Shown here: in pieces, positions 50,848 to 58,458 of the stretch | Position numbering within the stretch: the first letter of the stretch is position 1 | How the letters are laid out: every line of letters starts with the position of its first letter | NCBI GenBank assembly: GCA_965220315.1 | Contig: CBDCPP010000001.1 | Coordinates: forward strand, 620,001-684,000 | DNA: 64,000 nucleotides | Direction of reading: 5' to 3' | From: JAPOXK01 sp965220315 | Lineage (GTDB): Bacteria; Chloroflexota; Dehalococcoidia; Bin125 | Made by a program: the position numbers and the translations under genes | Notes under the pieces: model-generated | Database searches by the model: none | Seen by the model: only the letters and a program-made list of their open reading frames with translations | What the model was told of the DNA's origin: nothing

Positions 50848-52578
50848 TTGCTGGAACATGGCGTGCTCATCGTCGGTTCGGGTCTCGCTGGCATGCGCGC
50901 TGCGCTCGAGGTGAGTGAGGACCCGGATCTTGATGTTGCCCTCCTCACCAAAGTTCATCCGTTGCGTTCCCACTCCGGTGCCGCCCAGGGTGGGATCGCT
51001 GCATCCCTCAACAACTCCAATGATGAGGACTCCTGGGACCTGCACATGTACGACACCGTCAAAGGGGCGGACTTCCTCGCCGACCAAAACGCGGCTGAGA
51101 TCCTTGCCAGGGAAGCACCAGAGAGCATCTTCGAGTTGGAGCATTGGGGATGCGCCTTCTCCCGTCTGGAAAACGGCCTCATTGCGCAGCGGCGCTTCGG
51201 CGGTCATACGCAGCCCCGGGCTGTCTACGCGGCCGATCGCACGGGCCACGCGCTGCTAACAGTCCTGTTTGAGCAGCTTTTCCGTCGAGGCGTGAAGGTC
51301 TATAGCGAGTGGTACGCCCTAGACCTGGTTCTACGTGACAACGTTTGCCAAGGGGTTGTGGTGTACGACATCCTCACGGGGAAGATCGACTCGATCGCAG
51401 CCAAGGCCGTGATGTTCGCAACCGGGGGTTACGGCCGGGCTTTTCAAACCACTACCAACGCTGCTGCCTCGACTGGTGACGGCATCGTGATGGCTTACCG
51501 GGCCGGCATTCCGCTGGAAGATATGGAGTTCGTGCAGTTCCACCCCACCGGTCTGCAAGGATCTGGCATTCTGCTGAGCGAAGCGGCCCGAGGCGAGGGC
51601 GCACACATCCTCAATGCCGAGGGGCGTCGCTTCATGGAGGACTATGCGCCCGAACGCATGGAACTAGCGCCACGGGACATTGTCGCACGCGCTGCGCAGA
51701 CCGAGATCGATGAAGGACGCGGCGTCACCGACAAGAAGGACTCCGTGTTCATGGATTTCAGTCCGATTGGGGAAGAGCGTATTCGCTACGCCCTGCCCTC
51801 CGTGCTCCATCTGGCCCGTGATTTTGCGGGGATCGATCCCCTGCAACAGCCTGTACCGATTCAACCCACCGCTCATTACTCGATGGGTGGTATCCCGTGT
51901 GACGTCGATGGAATGGTGCGTCTCAAGGATCAGAATGACGCGCCGATTGTTGGCTTTTACGCTGCCGGGGAGTGCTCTTGTGTTTCTGTGCATGGTGCTA
52001 ACCGATTAGGGACCAACTCTCTCTTGGAAGCGGTCGTTTTCGGCCGGCGCGCCGGTCGCGCGATCCGCGCCGCGGTTCGGGATCTCGCACCCACGCGTAT
52101 CGAGGAGAGCGATCTCCAGAAGGCTGTTGCAGAGGTCGATCGGCTACTCAAGGCCGACGGCCCAGAACGCGCGAGTGCCATCCGCGAAGAGCTGCGCGAA
52201 GTGATGATGATCGACTGTGGAGTCTTCCGCACCGGGCTACAGCTGCAGAACTGCTTGAGTACGATCAAGAACCTGCAAGAGCGCTACCGACGGATCTCCA
52301 TCGACGACAAGGGCTGGCAATTCAACACAGATCTCGTCGAAGCGATCGAGCTCGGACATATGTTGGAATACTCGGAAGTGATCATCGCAGGCGCCCTCGC
52401 GCGCGAAGAGAGTCGAGGCGGTCACTTCCGCAAAGATTTCCCCGTCCGTGACGACCAGCGCTGGCACAAGCACACGCTTGCCTACCGTACGGACAATGGT
52501 CCCCGCCTCGAGTATGTTGGTGTCAATATGCAGCCGAAGTACCGCGATCCTTTCCCGCTCGAAGAGCGCAAGTACTAG
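50848..52578 (+). CDS. sdhA: Succinate dehydrogenase/fumarate reductase flavoprotein subunit
   Basis: Catalytic subunit oxidising succinate to fumarate. VLIVGSGLAGMRAALE is the FAD Rossmann motif and LRSHSGAAQGG contains H42, the expected covalent FAD attachment site. FVQFHPTGLQGSGILLSEAARGEGAHILN and HYSMGGIPCDVDG carry substrate and FAD contacts; FYAAGECSCVSVHGANRLGTNSLLEAVVFGRRAG follows. At 576 residues it is normal. The start is TTG 50848, with GAGGAG about 11-14 bases upstream. It leads an sdhA-sdhB-sdhE operon. Confidence 0.96.
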   Translation: MLEHGVLIVGSGLAGMRAALEVSEDPDLDVALLTKVHPLRSHSGAAQGGIAASLNNSNDEDSWDLHMYDTVKGADFLADQNAAEILAREAPESIFELEHWGCAFSRLENGLIAQRRFGGHTQPRAVYAADRTGHALLTVLFEQLFRRGVKVYSEWYALDLVLRDNVCQGVVVYDILTGKIDSIAAKAVMFATGGYGRAFQTTTNAAASTGDGIVMAYRAGIPLEDMEFVQFHPTGLQGSGILLSEAARGEGAHILNAEGRRFMEDYAPERMELAPRDIVARAAQTEIDEGRGVTDKKDSVFMDFSPIGEERIRYALPSVLHLARDFAGIDPLQQPVPIQPTAHYSMGGIPCDVDGMVRLKDQNDAPIVGFYAAGECSCVSVHGANRLGTNSLLEAVVFGRRAGRAIRAAVRDLAPTRIEESDLQKAVAEVDRLLKADGPERASAIREELREVMMIDCGVFRTGLQLQNCLSTIKNLQERYRRISIDDKGWQFNTDLVEAIELGHMLEYSEVIIAGALAREESRGGHFRKDFPVRDDQRWHKHTLAYRTDNGPRLEYVGVNMQPKYRDPFPLEERKY

Positions 52579-52597
52579 TCGGCGCGGGAGGCATCCA

Positions 52598-53632
52598 GTG
52601 CCCAAGCAAGACTTCGTCATCGAGCGCTACAACCCCACAACGGGGCAGGGCTACGAGCAGCAGTTCACTGCTGAATATAAGCCCGGCCAGACTGTGCTTG
52701 ACTGTCTGAACAACATCAAATGGACACAGGATGGCACGCTTTCTTTTCGCTGGTCCTGTCGGCACGCTATCTGTGGCTCCTGCGCGATGAAGGTCAACGG
52801 CCGTAGCATGCTGGCCTGCAAGACGCAGGTGGCTGATATCGTCGAGCGGGGCGATCCGATTCGCGTGGCGCCCATGGGCAACCAAAAGGTTGTCAAGGAT
52901 TTAGTAGTCGACATCTCGAACTTTCTGGACGCGTTTGAGCGTGCAGAGACTTGGCTACAGGAAATTCCGGATCAGGATCCGCCTTCCCGGGAATATCACA
53001 CCGCCAAGGAGGAGTTTGACCACTGGTCCCACACCGCGACCTGCATCCACTGTGGAGCCTGCTATTCCGACTGCACCGTGGTTGCTGCCGATCCGAAATT
53101 CCTCGGTCCGGCGGCGCTCGCCAAGGCGTACCGTTTCGTCTTCGATAGCCGCGACTCCAAGAAACATGAGCGACTGGAGTTTCTCTCTGAGAAGCATGGG
53201 GTCTGGGACTGTACACGTTGCTTTATGTGCATTGAGGCGTGTCCCAAGGACGTTCTGCCGATGGACGCGATCATGGAGCTCCGTACTGAGGCCATACGCG
53301 AGGGGGTCACCAATAATCACGGCGCCCGGCACTCCAACGCTTTTCGTGGCGGCGTGCGGAAACGCGGCCGCCTGGATGAGGCGACTCTTCCGATCCTCTC
53401 GGCCGGTATGCGTCTCGGTGCCATCCCGGAATTGATTGGCTATACGCCCGGTGCGCTGCGTTTGCTGAAGAGCCGCAAGTTGATCATGGCTGCCAAGCGG
53501 CACGGTGCGAACCGAGAAGGCCGCCGACAGATCCGCCGGATCTTCCACGAAGTCGAAACAGAGAAAGCACAGAGCGCTGTGGATGCCGAGGCTTTCGCAG
53601 CGGAGCGGTCCTCCGCGCTCATGGCACACTAA
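52598..53632 (+). CDS. sdhB: Succinate dehydrogenase iron-sulfur subunit
   Basis: Electron-transfer subunit. The N-terminal ferredoxin domain has SCRHAICGSCAMKVNGRSMLAC for the 2Fe-2S cluster. The C-terminal domain has CIHCGACYSDC and CTRCFMCIEACPKD for the remaining clusters. Its 344 residues exceed the usual about 240-260. The extra C-terminal about 90 residues are basic and helical (RLLKSRKLIMAAKRHG, then REGRRQIRRIFHEVE), perhaps for docking to SdhE or the membrane. The GTG at 52598 follows GGGAGG. The stop shares one base with the sdhE start. Confidence 0.95.
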   Translation: MPKQDFVIERYNPTTGQGYEQQFTAEYKPGQTVLDCLNNIKWTQDGTLSFRWSCRHAICGSCAMKVNGRSMLACKTQVADIVERGDPIRVAPMGNQKVVKDLVVDISNFLDAFERAETWLQEIPDQDPPSREYHTAKEEFDHWSHTATCIHCGACYSDCTVVAADPKFLGPAALAKAYRFVFDSRDSKKHERLEFLSEKHGVWDCTRCFMCIEACPKDVLPMDAIMELRTEAIREGVTNNHGARHSNAFRGGVRKRGRLDEATLPILSAGMRLGAIPELIGYTPGALRLLKSRKLIMAAKRHGANREGRRQIRRIFHEVETEKAQSAVDAEAFAAERSSALMAH

Positions 53633-54510
53633 TGAAATACGCTTTCTGGCCCGGCTGTGTTTCGCGCGGAGCCGCTCCGGAACTCTACACCTCCACCAAG
53701 GCCGTCGCCGAGCACATCGGTATGGAGCTGGTCGAGCTAGAGGCGGCTGCCTGCACGGGTGCCGGAATCATTTCCGACAGCGATCCCTACCTCCAAGATG
53801 TTCTAAACGCGCGTACGCTGGCGATGGCCTCTCAGTTGGGCTTGCCTCTTATTGATATCTGCTCGACCTGCATTGGCGTGCATAGCCTCGCTGTCGAAAA
53901 GCTTGAGAACGAGGAATACCGTGCTCGCATCAACGAGCGGCTTGCGCCTGAAGGCTTGGAATATACGGGCGACACGAAGCCACGACACTTGCTTTGGGCG
54001 CTGTTCGAGGATTTAGAAGACGACCGGCTTCGCAGCTTGATCAAGCGGCCGCTGTCAGAGCTGAAGCTCGGTCCGTTCTACGGGTGCTACATCCTGCGCC
54101 CGGAGCGCGTCCTCGGCTTTGAAGAGCATCCACATCGGCGTCGCAGCTTGGAAACGGCGATCGAGTTGGTCGGGGCGAGCGTCGTGACGTACGACGGCAT
54201 GACTAAATGCTGCGGCTTCCCGATCCTCACGACAAATAAGCGCAACTCACTTGCGATGGCGGGTGGGCACGTGAGTGAGGCGAAGGACAGCGGCGCTGAT
54301 GCGCTCGTCACACCCTGTCCGCTCTGTCACCTTAACCTTGACGCGCAGCAGTCCGACGCCGCGCGTGTCGTTCAGCGCAAGCTCGATCTGCCGATCCTGC
54401 ATCTGCCCCAGCTCATCGGTCTGGCCATGGGGATCGAGCCAGATAAACTGGGGCTGGATGGGCACGTTGTCAACACGAAACCGCTCTTGCGCAAGGCGGG
54501 CGTCCGTTAG
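53632..54510 (+). CDS. CCG-domain SdhE-type subunit (HdrB-like)
   Basis: Homologue of heterodisulfide reductase subunit B and the SdhE subunit of non-classical succinate:quinone reductases. Two Cys-rich domains are present. The first has FWPGC9, then AAACTGAG in place of a full CCG, then CSTCIG. The second is canonical: FYGCYILRP, KCCGFPIL and PCPLCHLNLD. No hydrophobic SdhC/SdhD anchor genes follow, and the protein has no transmembrane helix, so membrane attachment would be peripheral. It starts within the sdhB stop codon. The name in HdrB families is interchangeable; position decides for SdhE. Confidence 0.88.
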   Translation: MKYAFWPGCVSRGAAPELYTSTKAVAEHIGMELVELEAAACTGAGIISDSDPYLQDVLNARTLAMASQLGLPLIDICSTCIGVHSLAVEKLENEEYRARINERLAPEGLEYTGDTKPRHLLWALFEDLEDDRLRSLIKRPLSELKLGPFYGCYILRPERVLGFEEHPHRRRSLETAIELVGASVVTYDGMTKCCGFPILTTNKRNSLAMAGGHVSEAKDSGADALVTPCPLCHLNLDAQQSDAARVVQRKLDLPILHLPQLIGLAMGIEPDKLGLDGHVVNTKPLLRKAGVR

Positions 54511-54843
54511 CCGGTGAATCGGAACCCGTTCGTGAAATAGTCGGCGCTGCGGCTCAGTCGCGCATCCGCGAAGGCATGGTCGAATGAAAAGGGAGGGCAG
54601 CGGGACCGACAGGTTACTCTCGTGCTTGAGGTGGCAAGCCGCCCTGAGGCGCGAGAGTGGCGGGCGGGGGGAACTTCGATCCCGCTATCCTGGGCCCTCC
54701 TTACTTACTAGAACGTCGCCGACCAGAGGCTGGTTCCCGTAGCGTGCGAGTACGCTGCTAGTGCTTGACATAAATACAATCGAGGGAGGCTTTGTGTCAG
54801 AGCAGGGCAGTGGACCTAGAGGCTTCGGTACACCCGTAGAGGG
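54511..54843. other. Convergent intergenic region with hairpin
   Basis: 333 bases separate the ends of sdhE (plus) and the first PPOX-fold gene (minus). A structured stretch lies at 54616-54658: ACTCTCG pairs with CGAGAGT, enclosing a GGTGG-CAAG-CCGCC hairpin, which could end transcripts from both sides. Further right, TACAAT (54775-54780) and GAGGGAGG precede a 17-codon frame. No larger gene is visible. Confidence 0.5.
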
Positions 54844-54847
54844 CTAG
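54794..54847 (+). CDS. Possible 17-residue small ORF
   Basis: GTG at 54794 is preceded by GAGGGAGG (54782-54789) at 4-base spacing, an excellent ribosome-binding site. The frame ends with TAG at 54845-54847 after 17 codons of Gly, Ser and Pro-rich sequence. A TACAAT box lies just upstream. It overlaps the end of the convergent PPOX gene by 4 bases. No homology is recognised and it may be chance. Confidence 0.2.
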   Translation: MSEQGSGPRGFGTPVEG

Positions 54848-55323
54848 TAGGTGCCGGCGAGCTTGCGGTGGTCCCACGAAAAGACGTTCACTGGATTCAC
54901 TTTGATCGCGACGCGCTTACTGGCCACCTTGCGCTTTTGCTCGTCTGGTGCGGCATGCATGGGGTTGCCCTCGGCGTGGTTGGCTGAAGATTCCTTGAGG
55001 ACTCGGAAAACCGTTTCAGAGTCGTCGATGATTTCCGCCTCGCCTTCGATCACTAGGCCACGGAGTTCGCTGTACCTGTCGCCCTTTTCCACCATGCAGG
55101 AGATCTTTGAGTTGCGCTGGAGATTTAAGACTTTCTGCGCCTTGACGTAGGACGTGAAGTGGATCTTGCCGTCGATGAGCGTGTACCACATCGCGACCTG
55201 GTGCGGATAACCGTTAGAGCCGATCGATGCGACCTCTAGGGAATGGCCTGGTTTCGAGCACTCTAGGAGGAATGCTTCGGCCTCCTCTATGGTCATCGCG
55301 ATCTGGTTGCGGCGCTTGGCCAT
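54844..55323 (-). CDS. PPOX-fold (pyridoxamine 5'-phosphate oxidase-like) protein, copy 1
   Basis: Split beta-barrel flavin/F420-binding protein of 159 residues; the substrate is unknown. It has ASIGSNGYPHQVAMWYTLIDGKIHF, then KVLNLQRNSKISCMVEKGDRYSELRGLVIEGEAEIIDD, the standard PPOX order of strands and the cofactor-contacting R-N loop. The end, SWDHRKLAGTY, is shared with the adjacent paralogue. GAGGAGG precedes the ATG. It and copy 2 form a tandem pair on the same strand with 79 bases between, presumably one transcript. Confidence 0.88.
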   Translation of the reverse strand: MAKRRNQIAMTIEEAEAFLLECSKPGHSLEVASIGSNGYPHQVAMWYTLIDGKIHFTSYVKAQKVLNLQRNSKISCMVEKGDRYSELRGLVIEGEAEIIDDSETVFRVLKESSANHAEGNPMHAAPDEQKRKVASKRVAIKVNPVNVFSWDHRKLAGTY

Positions 55324-55402
55324 GCCCTGCCTCCTCTAGGTGGCTGTAGTGGAATCGGATGAATGCTAGCGAGTTCGTGGTGTGACAGGTACTGCGAACA
55401 AG

Positions 55403-55882
55403 TCAGTAGGTGCCGCCGAGCTTGCGGTGATCCCAAGAGTAAACGCGCTCTGGATGCACCCGTACGCAGGATCGTTTGCGCGCAACCGACATGACCTTCT
55501 CGTCGTCTGCGCTCCCCATCGGGTGGTTAGGGTCCTTGCTCCCGCCGATCACCATCATCAATTCTCGAGAGAGTTCAGGGTCCTCAATGATTTCCGCGCG
55601 GCCTTGGATTACTAGGCCCCGCACTTGGTCGTAAGTGTCGCCTAGTTCCAGCATGCAGGTGATCTTGGGGTTGCGCTTGAGATTGAGGATCTTTTGCGAC
55701 TTGCGATAGCCGGTGAAGTGTAACAGGCCGTTTTTCAGCATCGTCCACATCGCCACGAGGTGCGGGTAGCCGTTCTGGTCGATGGAGGCGAACGTCACTG
55801 TGATCCCTGCCGCTATGGCCTCTTCTAAGAAGGCGTGTTGCTCCGCCTCCGTCATGGTGATCTCTACCCGGCGTTTGGCCAT
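55403..55882 (-). CDS. PPOX-fold (pyridoxamine 5'-phosphate oxidase-like) protein, copy 2
   Basis: Paralogue of the next gene, with the same 159-residue length and closely similar layout. ASIDQNGYPHLVAMWTMLKNGLLHF, QKILNLKRNPKITCMLELGDTYDQVRGLVIQGRAEIIED and the ending YSWDHRKLGGTY align residue for residue with copy 1. The N-terminal MAKRR and the C-terminal motif are most conserved; the acidic segment around 115-135 differs. This pattern suggests local duplication followed by divergence in the substrate region. GGAGGT precedes the ATG. Flavin or F420 as cofactor is inferred from the family. Confidence 0.88.
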   Translation of the reverse strand: MAKRRVEITMTEAEQHAFLEEAIAAGITVTFASIDQNGYPHLVAMWTMLKNGLLHFTGYRKSQKILNLKRNPKITCMLELGDTYDQVRGLVIQGRAEIIEDPELSRELMMVIGGSKDPNHPMGSADDEKVMSVARKRSCVRVHPERVYSWDHRKLGGTY

Positions 55883-56056
55883 CGTGGCACCTCCAGGGCA
55901 CGCGAGTTCCGCCGCCGCGCATGCTACCCGAGCTGTACTTTTGATGAGGTCACCTTGTCAACGGTCTGGCATACGTGGAATCGGGTAACCGTTCGTTGCC
56001 AGCACGGATAGATCGCACGCGCCACGCTAGCCAATGCGGCGATGTGCTACCGGCTT

Positions 56057-57445
56057 CTAAGGGTGGGTCATCTCTTCGGGACGGACCCATTCATCGAACT
56101 GATCGGCGGCAAGCAGCCCTAGGTCAACGGCGGCCTCTTTCAGGGTTTTCTGCTCTGCGTAGGCCTTTTTGGCCACCTTGGCCGCGTTGTCGTAGCCGAT
56201 GTGGGGGTTGAGCGCGGTTACCAACATGAGAGACGACCGCATCAACTCGTCGATCCGGTCCCTGTTAGCTTCGATTCCGACGACGCAATTGTCCGCAAAC
56301 GAGATGGCAGCATCGCCTAGCAGGCGGATGCTTTGCAGGTTGTTATAGGCGATGACGGGCTTGAAGACGTTGAGTTCGAAATGTCCCGTTGCTCCGCCTA
56401 CGCCGACCGTGACATCGTTGCCCATGACCTGTGCGCAGACCATCGTCAGCGCTTCGGATTGGGTGGGGTTGACCTTGCCCGGCATAATCGAACTACCCGG
56501 TTCGTTGACTGGCAGTAGTAGCTCGCCGATTCCCGCTCGGGGGCCTGAGCCCAGCAGCCGTACGTCGTTGGCGATTTTCATCAGCGAGGCGGCTACCGTC
56601 TTGAGCTGGCCTGCTAACTCGACCTGTGCGTCGTGCGCGGCAAGCGATTCGAACTTGTTGGGTGCGGTGACGAATGGCATAGCCGTGAGCTTGGAGATCT
56701 CCGCGGCCACTCGCTTCGGGTACTCGGGGTGCGAGTTCAGACCTGTCCCCACCGCCGTGCCGCCCAGCGCTAGCTCCGATAAGCGCGGTAACGTCGATTC
56801 CACGCGCTGGATCCCGTAGGCAACCTGCTGGGCGTAGCCGGAAAACTCTTGTCCCAGGGTGAGCGGCACCGCGTCCATCAGGTGGGTACGACCGATCTTC
56901 ACGATCGAGGCGAAATCCTTCGACTTGACGGCCAGCGCTTCATGCAGATGCGTGAGCCCCGGGATTAGGTGATTCGCCACTTGCTCGGCAGTGGCGACGG
57001 ACATTGCGCCAGGGAAGACGTCGTTGGATGACTGTGACATGTTCACGTGATCGTTTGGGTGCACCGGATCCTTCGTTCCCATCGTGCCGCCAAGCAGAAC
57101 AATGCCACGGTTCGCGATCACCTCATTCGCGTTCATGTTGGTTTGAGTGCCCGAGCCGGTTTGCCAGACGACCAATGGGAAGTGACCATCCAGCGTACCG
57201 TCGATCACCTCTTGGGCAGCCTGGCGAATAGCGTTAGCGCGTTTGGCTTCGAGCTTGCCGAGGGCTTCGTTGGCTGAGGCCGAGGCGTGCTTCACAATCC
57301 CAAGAGCCCGGATCAGAGGACGCGGCATACGTTCGTTGCCGATCTTGAAATTCTGCAGCGAGCGTTGAGTCTGTGCGCCCCAGTAACTGTCGGCTGGGAC
57401 GTGCACCTCGCCCAAGCTGTCACTCTCGATTCGCATGTCGCTCAT
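56057..57445 (-). CDS. fumC: Class II fumarate hydratase
   Basis: Iron-independent fumarase interconverting fumarate and malate. DSLGEVHVPADSYWGAQTQRS opens the protein, then QTGSGTQTNMNANEVIANR, HPNDHVNMSQSSNDVFPGAMSVA and IKIGRTHLMDAVPLTLGQEF. GSSIMPGKVNPTQSEALTMV carries the catalytic Ser loop. At 462 residues it is normal. ATG 57445 with AAGGA 5 bases upstream is preferred over a GTG four codons earlier. It lies 33 bases after mdh on the same strand, so malate enzymes are cotranscribed. Confidence 0.96.
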   Translation of the reverse strand: MSDMRIESDSLGEVHVPADSYWGAQTQRSLQNFKIGNERMPRPLIRALGIVKHASASANEALGKLEAKRANAIRQAAQEVIDGTLDGHFPLVVWQTGSGTQTNMNANEVIANRGIVLLGGTMGTKDPVHPNDHVNMSQSSNDVFPGAMSVATAEQVANHLIPGLTHLHEALAVKSKDFASIVKIGRTHLMDAVPLTLGQEFSGYAQQVAYGIQRVESTLPRLSELALGGTAVGTGLNSHPEYPKRVAAEISKLTAMPFVTAPNKFESLAAHDAQVELAGQLKTVAASLMKIANDVRLLGSGPRAGIGELLLPVNEPGSSIMPGKVNPTQSEALTMVCAQVMGNDVTVGVGGATGHFELNVFKPVIAYNNLQSIRLLGDAAISFADNCVVGIEANRDRIDELMRSSLMLVTALNPHIGYDNAAKVAKKAYAEQKTLKEAAVDLGLLAADQFDEWVRPEEMTHP

Positions 57446-57478
57446 CGTATCCTTCACAATCCCTTGAGAGCCTTGGAG

Positions 57479-58411
57479 CTACTTCAGGCGAGCCATCGCG
57501 TCAACTAGGCCCTGCACCGCCGCTGCTGAATTCTCTAGCGCTGCCTGCTCAGCGGTCGTGAGTTTGATCTCCAGGATCTGTTCGATTCCCCCTGCGCTCA
57601 GTTTCACTGGAACACCGACATAGAGGTTGTTGATCCCGAATTGCCCGGTTAGCAGCGCAGCGCAGGGCAGAATGCGCTTTTGGTCCAGAATGATCGCATC
57701 GACCATCTCCGCGACAGCCGCCGACGGCGCGTAGAAAGCGCTGCCGGTCTTCAGCAGGCCGACGATCTCGGCTCCGCCGTTGCGCGTTCGGTCGATGACG
57801 GCTTCGATCCGGTCTGCGGGCAGCAACTCTTGGATAGGGATACCGGCTACGGTCGTGTAGGAGGCCAGCGGGACCATCGTGTCGCCGTGCCCGCCCAGCA
57901 CGTAGGCGTGTACGTCTTGGACGCTGACGTTGAGTTCCTCTGCGACGAAGGAACGGTAGCGCGCAGTGTCCAAGATCCCGGCCATTCCCACGACCCGTTC
58001 ACTCGGGAAGCCCGCCGCCTCGTAGGCGACATGGCACATCGCGTCGAGAGGGTTGCTGACCACGATGAGGATCGCATTCGGGGATCCCGCCACCACCTTC
58101 TGAGTCACGTCTGCAACGATGCCCATGTTGGTCTTCAGCAGATCATCGCGGCTCATTCCCGGCTTGCGCGCAACGCCGGATGTGATCACGACCACAGTCG
58201 AATCTGCGGTCTCCTCATATGAGTTGGCCCCAATGATTTGCGCGTCGATCCCTACCACTGGACTGGCCTCATAAAGGTCCAGCGCTTTGCCCTGCGGCAT
58301 CCCTTCAATAATGTCGACGAGCACAATGTCTGCGTAGCCGCGCTCGGCTAGCCGGTGCGCTGTCGTGGCGCCGACGTTGCCTGCGCCGATAACCGTGACC
58401 TTATTTCGCAT
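57479..58411 (-). CDS. mdh: Malate dehydrogenase
   Basis: NAD-dependent oxidation of malate to oxaloacetate. KVTVIGAGNVGATTAHRL is the Rossmann motif and VLVDI carries the NAD-selective Asp. ITSGVARKPGMSRDDLLKTN holds the active-site Arg loop, VVSNPLDAMCHVAY follows, and LGGHGDTMVPL has the catalytic His. At 310 residues it belongs to the LDH-like MDH group common in Chloroflexota. The ATG follows AGGAGAC. It lies between the aconitase and fumC genes, all on the minus strand. Confidence 0.96.
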   Translation of the reverse strand: MRNKVTVIGAGNVGATTAHRLAERGYADIVLVDIIEGMPQGKALDLYEASPVVGIDAQIIGANSYEETADSTVVVITSGVARKPGMSRDDLLKTNMGIVADVTQKVVAGSPNAILIVVSNPLDAMCHVAYEAAGFPSERVVGMAGILDTARYRSFVAEELNVSVQDVHAYVLGGHGDTMVPLASYTTVAGIPIQELLPADRIEAVIDRTRNGGAEIVGLLKTGSAFYAPSAAVAEMVDAIILDQKRILPCAALLTGQFGINNLYVGVPVKLSAGGIEQILEIKLTTAEQAALENSAAAVQGLVDAMARLK

Positions 58412-58458
58412 TAAGTGTCTCCTGTTTTGTTTCTGTTTCTAAAGCGTGAGTACGGCGT

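Noticed and set aside
54640..54700. TTCGATCCCGC stretch resembling a T loop after sdhE
   Set aside because: The presumed stem halves are not complementary and no cloverleaf fits.
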